From the NCBI RefSeq assembly GCF_000149955.1, contig NC_030987.1, positions 2,509,236-2,573,235 of the forward strand: a stretch of DNA of 64,000 nucleotides. The letters are read 5' to 3'. Positions 56,265 to 64,000 of this stretch are shown piece by piece. Source of the stretch: Fusarium oxysporum f. sp. lycopersici 4287 (lineage: Eukaryota > Ascomycota > Sordariomycetes > Hypocreales > Nectriaceae). Below the pieces are notes generated by a model. It was not told the origin of the DNA. It saw only the letters and a list, made by a program, of their open reading frames with translations, and ran no database searches. A program made the translations under genes and the position numbers. Every line of letters starts with the position of its first letter. The first letter of the stretch is position 1.

Positions 56265-59216
56265 ATGTCTTCGCGCACCACCCACAGTCTCTCATCCACG
56301 AGAATGTCACACTCATCAAGACGCCGCGGGCCTCGTGTCAAACCAGACCCAGAGGATAATACTTCTATGCCAGATTCTGGAACCGTCAACTTCGGCATTC
56401 GCACTGCTCCTCCTGCTCCCTCTAGTTACGGCGGCAGTACCAGCTATATTCCGCCCGATCAGGCTTTCTATCATCATAGATCGGATGCCCGTGAGTGTCT
56501 CTTTCATCTTCTCTTCCAAACGCATACACTGACGAATTTCCAAGCAACACCAAGTGAACGCATCACTGAACCTGAACCTCTTTTGAGGGAACTCAGGATG
56601 CGTCCCAACGCAGCAGCCGAGAGCCCAACTAATGTTCCCACGGATGGGAGCTTCTTTCAAACCTCCTTCCAGGACATCGGAAAGAAACTCAAGGCGTGCA
56701 ATGACACTCTGGGTGAGCTTCAGCAGCTTGGTGTTGACCACGATGTTCCACTTCCCGAGCTTGTGCTTGTTGGCGATCAGTCTGCAGGAAAATCTAGCTT
56801 GATGTCAGGTCTCGCAAATCTCGACCTCCCGCGCAGTGAGGGCACATGTACACGATGCCCGCTCCATATCAGGGTATCACGAAGTCACGATCCCTCTTGC
56901 CGTGTATCGCTACGCAAAGCATACTCCTATCAACCCCCGCCTAGTGGCCGCATTTCGGAAGGGGATGTCACTGACAGAGATCCTTTCTTCCCCTGGCGCA
57001 AACTACCATCCAGTGCGACTCACGAGTTCAAGACGATGATCGACTACAGCGAGATTGAAGATGTTTTGAGATGGGCCCAAATCGCTATTCTCAATGACGA
57101 CAAGAGTCACGAGCTATTTGTCCCTGGCTCAGGTGCCCTAGCTGTCAACATCCCCATCGACAGAGCCGCCGAAGCAGTTGCCGCGAAGTTTTCGCCGAAT
57201 ATCGTTGCACTTGAGATCAAAGGTCCAGAACTCCCTGACCTTTCTTTCTACGATATGCCTGGTATTTTCCAGAACCCTGCTGATGCAAGCGACGACTATC
57301 TTGTTAGTGTCGTGAGGAATCTGTCAAAGGAGTATATCCAGCACCCGTCTGCTATTATCATGTGTTCTATGCCAATGAACAGCGATGCGGAGAATTCTTC
57401 AACTTTTGGTCTTATACGTAGACTGGGCGCTCTTAACAGGACAATCGGCGTTTTGACCAAGGCTGATCTGATACCGGAGGGTGGAAACCACGAGCAATGG
57501 CTTGCTATCATGAGGGGACAAGCTCATATTGCCGGTCTGGGGTATTTCATTACTTCCCGGCCACAAGGCAAGGACCTTGATGAGCTCAAGAAATGGGAAG
57601 AGCTAGTTTTCGTGGATCATTCTCTCGAGCGATGGCCTGCAACCTTTCATGGCTTTTCGGAGCGATGTGGTGTGGAAAAGTTGAAGGCTTTCCTGTCGGA
57701 AAAGCTTGGGCAAGAATTCGCGAAAAGGTAATTAAGGAGTTGCTATCTCACACGATATTAGGAACAGGGCTAACATTCTTTGACCAGTCTACCTCATATC
57801 AAGCAGAAGCTAAGACAGCGCCTCACTGACATCGTTGAGCAACTCGAAAAGCTACCAGAACTACCTGACAATGTTGAACTCGAGGTCCAGACCAGTGTTA
57901 TGGAGTTTGGTGAACTGACCCGAACACAACTCAAGCCTTCCGAGTTCTCGAAGCATTTCGTTCCGCTCCCGGATAACTTTCGCGACTGTCTGCTAGACAT
58001 GAAGCCCAAATTTACCCTCAGAGATAGCAGTGACATTCCTGTTGTTGATATCTCTGATGATGAGTCAGATGCAGGGTCCGTGGCGCCGGCCATCAACCCA
58101 CATACACCTAGCAAACGACGGACGATGGCACCGCCTATAACGCCATCTAAACGAGTTCGCATGGAGCAAACCCCAGCAGGGACCCCCTCTCGATCGCTAC
58201 AGCCTGAAGACAGTAGGGCCAGCGTGGCTAACTCCCCTGCGCCCCGTCGGCAACTCTTCCCAGCCCCATTTACTCCCTTTAGTGGAGTTGGGCGAGGTTT
58301 CAGGACTCTTCGACAAGTTCGTGATGAGATCAAGTCTAAGACCAGAGCTGGCGTACCTGACATCATTACGGAAGAAGTCTATAACGACATGTGTCGAGAA
58401 GCCATTGAACCATGGTCAGGACCCATGAAAGCATTTCTCGATCATGTTATGAGCCTGTTGGATGATATGCTTGATCAGGCACTGGCCAAGTCTTTTGCAA
58501 GCCTCAATAAGCGGTTGATCTTCCGGGAGTGCAGGAAAATTTTGACAGAGTATCTCAACGACCGTCGCCGAGAAACAGCGGGGGCACTTGATCTTGTGTA
58601 CCGCCTCGAAACATACGGCCTGTTCACTGTCAATCAGGAGGCATTTCGTAGATATCAAAAGGATGAACAGATTCTCTTAACGCGTTATCGCCACCAAATG
58701 CGTATGCAGGCCGCAGGGTATGGGGATGGTCGAGCTCCTGTTCCGTGGGAAAGTCTAACAGAGGAGAAGCGGGTACTCGACGAAAAGCGACGTGAAAACG
58801 AGTTGACAAAACTTGGGCCGGACTCCTTCGAACGGGAGCTGGAAGTGGTGGCTTATGTTAGAGGCTACTACCGCCTTGCAGCGCTGAGGTTCGCGGATGC
58901 CGTGGCGTTGCACATTACAAATGGCATGATACCGCATATCCAGCGAAATTTGCCCTTCCATCTCGACCGAAAGTTAGGCATTGCTGGAGCCGATGCCAAG
59001 AGTGTTTACGAGAGACTCATGGAGGAAGATTCCGATACCGCAGCCAGGCGGGGAACACTCAGGGGAGAGCGCGAGAAGTTTGTGCGGGCTCTTGACAGCA
59101 TCGAGGAACTGGAGCGTGGAGCTGGCAGTAGCACCCTCTCGGAGGAAGAAAATGATGACGATGACATGGTCGATGTCCCCCTCATGAGCGGCGCACTTCC
59201 CGCCGAGGAGATCTGA
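56265..59216 (+). CDS. Dynamin-superfamily large GTPase, 945 aa
   Basis: Three exons (56265-56490, 56545-57727, 57788-59216). Introns are 54 nt (GTGAGT donor, CACTGACG branch) and 60 nt (GTAATT donor, GCTAACA branch). The GTPase motifs are G1 GDQSAGKSS near residue 151, a Thr-rich switch (SEGTCTRCP), G3 DMPG near 312 and G4 TKAD near 381. A stalk-type helical region follows, then a disordered insert (about 545-620) with VVDISDDESD and TPSKR repeats, then a C-terminal GED-like helical region (ELEVVAYVRGYYRLAALRF). No membrane span, PH domain or proline-rich tail is seen, so it resembles the Mx/fungal 'dynamin family protein' group, not vesicle-scission Vps1 or mitochondrial Dnm1. The first intron is a multiple of three with no stop, so retention would add 18 residues. 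The start was placed at the first ATG. Confidence 0.85.
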
Positions 59217-62200
59217 ATCTTTTGTCATCACATAACCTGTTTCGACACCCATGTGGTTGGAGCTTGTCACGTTTACTACAGTTGATCATCAGCAGCTGCT
59301 GGAGAAACGTTTGCATTGAGAAGGTTTATTTGTGTGTAACTGGACTGTTGTTTATTCCCTTATTACAATATTTGCTAGGGTAAGGAAAAGTATTGATCAT
59401 GAGTCGATAGAAACTCGAAGCTGTGTATGGGGAAAGCTGCTTAGATTCTTACGTGTGCGGGTAATGGAAATGGTCTGTCAATCAACCACGTCGGTAAGGG
59501 AGGCCTCGCGGGAAAGCCTCTAGTTCTAGCTCATCCGGTCATTTGTTGTGTATATCATCAAAAGAGCCACGTAGTAGCAAATGACAATTACATTTAGAGA
59601 CGGGGTTCAAGACTGTCCCGTTCCCGAGTCTAGCGGATCAAGCTGCATCACAAGGGACGGCAAAATTAAGGTGACATAGAGAATCTAGAACTTCAAGCCG
59701 AGATACGAAGTCGAAAGCAATCTCTCAATATCCGGGAAGTGACGCAGGCTAAATTCATATGTACGGATTAATGGAAATGGGAATGAAAATGAGGATACCA
59801 TAGGTAATTTAGCAAGCAGGCCGATTGTGGTGAAGCTAACATGAAATTGGCCAGCCACAGCCGTTGAACCGATAAATTTAGTACTTGGAGGGTGTCGTCC
59901 AACAGAGAAGGTTCAGGGCACCGGCAAGCTAACGCAGGTGCCACTTAACCTCGTGGCAAGAACGCGGGGACTCCAGGAAGGAGGGGACCATTCAATCCTT
60001 CATTGACGAGAACAATAAGAAAGAACCTGAGGGTCGGGTCTTCCCTAAAATGTTGGAGTGTGACCTCCAGATCTTTTCAGCTCGCCTTCTCCATTTTAGC
60101 CTGTTTCATTGTGAACTCGGATTCTTCGAACCTCTTACCAACATATTCTTCGGCTCTAACTTCCACTCCGGTTATTTCGCATTGCATCTTGAAGATGGTG
60201 TGCCTTTATTTCACCAGTTTAGATTAAGGTTACAACGGTGTGCCTCCTTAACCGAGCAACTAAGATACGATACTTTACGCGGCGCCGATGGAGGCCATCC
60301 TGTCAGCAAATAATCGCCGAATATGGCCCTCCTTCATGGTCCTTATCGGCAGCTCTCCCGCGTCTCCGTACACCATCCCAACCGTGTCAAGGGTTAATTT
60401 TCGTGTTGCACGATTCAGCGAGTCCCGAATTGCAGCAACAATGCAGACCGACCTCAGCCGACAAACAATATCATGCTCTTTCAATTAACCGGCGATTGAC
60501 AATGCATCTGCCGTTCGTCTGGTGATACACTTTAAGCTTGATTCATTCTTGGCCCATTTGCCGATAACCGAAAATCACCTCGCTTCTCGGCATGCTGATC
60601 GATGGGTCTGCCAAGTGAGGGCACGTTCGGCCAAGGCTCTTGATTCCCCATTGAAGCACGTTACCGAGACCTAATTCACTCAATTCTTCTGGGCCTTCAG
60701 GGCATCTTCTCCATATTTACCGAATAGTCGGGTTCTCAGCATTCCAAGGCTCGGGAGCAACCGACGATCGTGTAGTTTATTCGATATCAAATCCACTTCG
60801 ATGGTCAGAACCGTGAATGACAAGCGACAGACGCGTGATTCATTTTGCGGCCCTGATATCCGATAAGAGGCGTTTTTAGCCCCCTCTTGCTAAGCACAAT
60901 CCTGCCTATAACCCATGAACAAGCAGTTGTCGTGTGACACCTCATTGGCTGGACCCTCTGGACGGTGACAGCAAAGTATGTGAAGGATGAAACCAGCCTG
61001 GGGGTCACACCACGGCCTTTACTTTTTGCCTACTGGTAGGCTAGATTAAGCCATTTCTCCAGACACAACACAGATGATTGTCTAGCAGGCATCAATTCTC
61101 GAGGCCAACTCCGGTTCTTGGACCCCGGACCCGCTTACCCCGGTCCCCATTCCCCAGTCTAGCCCCAGACTCTGCACGCTCCTCCACGTTTTTTTGGTCC
61201 TGGCGGAGAAGAGCAACAGGTGTGCGTTGGTGACAACTTCACGGATGAATACCAAATCTATGTATTTTCCCGGTTGCACTGTCGCCCCTAGACCTTGTCC
61301 TGTGGACCACAGGGATGAACAGCACTTACATGAACTTGACCAAGCGGTAAGGGTTACATCGATCAATCTAGACTTTTAACTCTAGTTGCCCAGATTGGGA
61401 TACATCAGGGGTATCAACAGTCGGGGCGAGTAAGTTCGGTGAAAGACATCAGCACCATATTATCGCAGAATCCCGATGCTTGTACGACAATATGATACAT
61501 GTAGGTCGTTCAAATAAGCAAAGGGCGAGCAGCCTTTCAGGGGGGCGGGTGCTAAGTTCCTCTATGTTAAACCCGTTGTGCGGGTCCAATCTCGTGAAAT
61601 ACGACCATGTTTCAACCGCGGCGTATGCTTGTTTTACAGAACCAGCCCTGAAGATAATGGGAAATGACCGAAAAATCCCTTGGATTGCTTGTCAATCAGA
61701 CCACCATCGCGCTTGTTGATCAAAGCAGTCGAGAACAGTGGCAAGCACCGGATAATGGCCTCCTTGCGGCCCAGTATCATGGACTTCAGCCATAATCAAA
61801 GGTCGAGATCACTTGAACAAGCGCTCGATCAACCCTGATTGGCGGCCTAACCCTTCATCCAGCACTCCTCCCCGGTCAATCTGCTCCATGTTGGGGAGAC
61901 TCCCCCGGCCCCCAGATGAGCTCGTCTCAGCGTTGATCTACCGAACCTACTCACTGGTGCATTTTTGTATGCCTGAGTTGAGCTCACCCAGACAGAGTAG
62001 CATTGAAGCGACTCAATACCTAAACGAGCTACCCAAGCCTCCATAGCCGTCTTTCCGTCCCGGGTGATCCCAAACACACCATCTCCAGCTCGAAACTCCA
62101 CCTCACTGTGCCTGGTGCATGCTCCGGCCCCATGATTGCTCATGGGAACTTGACAACACTATCCCGGTCTCTGAAGCTCCATGGTGACAATACATGGGGT

Positions 62201-62394
62201 TGACTTGACCGGGGTGGTTTGTGTTGTTGCTGCTGCTGCTCCAGATGTTATCTTTATAAGAAGCAGTGCAAACCCGGGGAACCCTGAACTTTTTTACTTG
62301 TCCATCTCTCCTCACGAGAAGCATCACTACCCCATACATTGGGCCAGTCTAGAGTCAACCCAGCACATCGTTGGTCGATTGTTCCAAGCTCACA
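59217..62394. other. Large intergenic region upstream of sugar transporter, 3.2 kb
   Basis: No gene was recognised on either strand; the frames are short and have no recognisable features. The last 530 bp contain four CreA-type sites and a TATA-like TTTATAAG at 62253, and are listed separately. Confidence 0.5.
61870..62279 (+). promoter_or_regulatory. Cluster of CreA-type (SYGGRG) sites before sugar transporter
   Basis: Four core sites of the CreA/CRE1 carbon-repressor consensus lie at 61870-61875 and 61903-61908 (CCCCGG, reverse orientation) and at 62209-62214 and 62274-62279 (CCGGGG). A TATA-like TTTATAAG lies at 62253, about 140 bp before the ATG. Glucose repression of the transporter is inferred. 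Confidence 0.45.
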
Positions 62395-63446
62395 ATGGCT
62401 CTGCCAAAGTTCCTCCAGCCTATCGGCTCCAAGGTCCCAGCCCATAGCGATCGGGTACCTCTCGATATTGCACAAGCTGAGGCTCCCAGATTCGAGAAGG
62501 TGATCTGGTACAAGGAGCCTCACTTGCGTAAGCTCTACTTCCTCATTATCTTCCTGCTGATCGCCTCGGCCACCACTGGATACGATGGTATGATGGTCAA
62601 CACCTCTCAGCAGATGGACAAGTGGAAGGAGTATTTCCCTGAGGAGAAGAACGAAAGCAAGCTCGGAATCCTTATCAACATGTACAATATTGGTTCTATT
62701 GTCTCCTTCTTCATCGTCCCCTACCTCGCCGATAACTGGGGCCGAAAGCCCACTATCATGCTTGGCTGTGTTATCATGATCACTGGCTCTTTCGTCTCTG
62801 CATTCTGCAATGGCTACGGCAGTAAGTACCTATTCAAATCATTCTTGCAAGCATATTGATCAATTCCTCTAGTGTACATGGGCGGCCGATTTGTTCTTGG
62901 TTTCGGTAACTCCCTGGCTCAAATGTCCTCGCCTATGCTTCTCACCGAGATCTGCCATCCCCAGCACCGTGGTCCTCTTACAGCTGTCTACAACTGTCTC
63001 TGGAACTTGGGTTCCCTGAGTAAGTATCGAATCTTTCCAAAGATTGCATCCGCTCTGACTATTTTCAGTCGTTTCCGTTGTCGGCTGGGGCACTGCTTCC
63101 ATCAATGGTCACTGGTCGTGGCGATCCATTACCTTCATCCAGGCTGTCCCCTCCATCATCCAGCTTTGTGGTATCTGGTGGGTCCCTGAGTCACCCCGTT
63201 TCCTCATCAACAAGGACAAGTCAGAGGAGGCTCTCCAGGTTCTTGCCAAGCACCATGCTGGTGGTGACGTGAACAACGCCACAGTTCAGTTCCAGTACCG
63301 TGAAATCAAGGAGACTATCCAGGCCGACAAATCTGTCACATCTACCCGATACATCGATTTCTTCAAGACAAGCGGTAACCGGTGGCGTCTTGCTATCATC
63401 ATCTCCCTCGGTATCATTTCTCAGTACTCTGGTAACGCTCTCTTCT
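62395..63446 (+). CDS. MFS sugar transporter (lactose/hexose permease-like), 3' end in gap
   Basis: Three exons are visible: 62395-62821, 62873-63019 and 63069 into the gap at 63447. Introns are 51 and 49 nt with GTAAGT donors and TAG/CAG acceptors, joined in phase 1. The cytoplasmic N-terminus precedes FLLIASATTGYDGMMVN (first helix with the GYD motif), then YLADNWGRKPTIM (the MFS D-x-x-GRK loop between helices 2 and 3), GGRFVLGFG, EICHPQHRG and the sugar-transporter signature PESPRFLI after helix 6. About seven of twelve helices are present. The pattern is that of fungal proton-sugar symporters related to lactose permeases. The substrate is not predictable. The 5' flank holds a cluster of carbon-repressor sites. 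Confidence 0.88.
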
Positions 63447-64000
63447 NNNNNNNNNNNNNNNNNNNNNNNNNNNNNNNNNNNNNNNNNNNNNNNNNNNNNN
63501 NNNNNNNNNNNNNNNNNNNNNNNNNNNNNNNNNNNNNNNNNNNNNNNNNNNNNNNNNNNNNNNNNNNNNNNNNNNNNNNNNNNNNNNNNNNNNNNNNNNN
63601 NNNNNNNNNNNNNNNNNNNNNNNNNNNNNNNNNNNNNNNNNNNNNNNNNNNNNNNNNNNNNNNNNNNNNNNNNNNNNNNNNNNNNNNNNNNNNNNNNNNN
63701 NNNNNNNNNNNNNNNNNNNNNNNNNNNNNNNNNNNNNNNNNNNNNNNNNNNNNNNNNNNNNNNNNNNNNNNNNNNNNNNNNNNNNNNNNNNNNNNNNNNN
63801 NNNNNNNNNNNNNNNNNNNNNNNNNNNNNNNNNNNNNNNNNNNNNNNNNNNNNNNNNNNNNNNNNNNNNNNNNNNNNNNNNNNNNNNNNNNNNNNNNNNN
63901 NNNNNNNNNNNNNNNNNNNNNNNNNNNNNNNNNNNNNNNNNNNNNNNNNNNNNNNNNNNNNNNNNNNNNNNNNNNNNNNNNNNNNNNNNNNNNNNNNNNN
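63447..64000. other. Assembly gap to window end
   Basis: 554 unknown bases covering the second half of the sugar transporter. Confidence 1.

Noticed and set aside
1..64000. CRISPR arrays, transposons, prophage or a secondary-metabolite cluster
   Set aside because: No regularly spaced repeats, transposase or reverse-transcriptase motifs, phage genes, or polyketide/peptide synthetase or terpene cyclase genes were seen on either strand.

Overview
The window reads as a draft-assembly piece of a filamentous ascomycete nuclear genome, most likely a Sordariomycete close to Fusarium. The evidence is short introns (about 44 to 104 nt) with GTRNGT donors and CTAAC/CTGAC-like branch sites, the protein set (MAK5, Mlp1/Tpr, HIR1, GT15 mannosyltransferase, Zn2Cys6 regulators, a cysteine-rich CFEM-like membrane protein, an Ecp2/Hce2-type secreted protein) and loose gene spacing. 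Genus is inferred from gene content only. Four N runs interrupt the sequence (6389-6823, 28951-29402, 32876-32975, 63447-64000), and coding sequence beside at least two of them carries frame breaks typical of poor contig ends.

Layout. 0.8-10.3 kb: two tandem minus-strand housekeeping genes, the ribosome-biogenesis DEAD-box helicase MAK5 and a nuclear-basket Mlp1/Tpr protein. 11.1-12.9 kb: a five-exon surface protein with three tandem six-cysteine repeats and one membrane span. 14.5-15.2 kb: a small unknown charged protein, followed by a 5.7-kb stretch with no convincing gene. 20.9-30.1 kb: an accessory-looking block with a multi-spanning membrane protein, an Hce2-type secreted protein, a stand-alone NLR-type NACHT_N domain protein, a fungal amidoligase-2 family enzyme (convergent with the NACHT_N gene) and a newly recognised two-exon 85-aa gene.

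30.3-45.2 kb: HIR1 (3' end lost in a gap), a truncated coiled-coil gene, then three glycosylation-related genes in 7 kb: a GT15 mannosyltransferase homologue interrupted by an in-frame amber codon, a UDP-galactose-type nucleotide-sugar transporter, and a GMPPA-type GDP-mannose pyrophosphorylase subunit. A small mitochondrial-type membrane protein and a tRNA-Thr(AGU) follow.

45.4-64 kb: a membrane protein of unknown function, a Zn2Cys6 regulator, a mitochondrial RidA/Mmf1 protein, a second Zn2Cys6 regulator with eight exons, a dynamin-superfamily GTPase transcribed divergently from it, and an MFS sugar transporter cut by the terminal gap, whose upstream region holds four CreA-type core sites.

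No transposase, retroelement, CRISPR array or viral sequence was recognised. The most unusual items are the NACHT_N/amidoligase/secreted-protein neighbourhood, the GT15 gene with an intact reading frame beyond a stop codon, and the tandem-repeat surface protein whose introns track its repeats. Gene models were spliced by eye; all spliced models given here keep frame.
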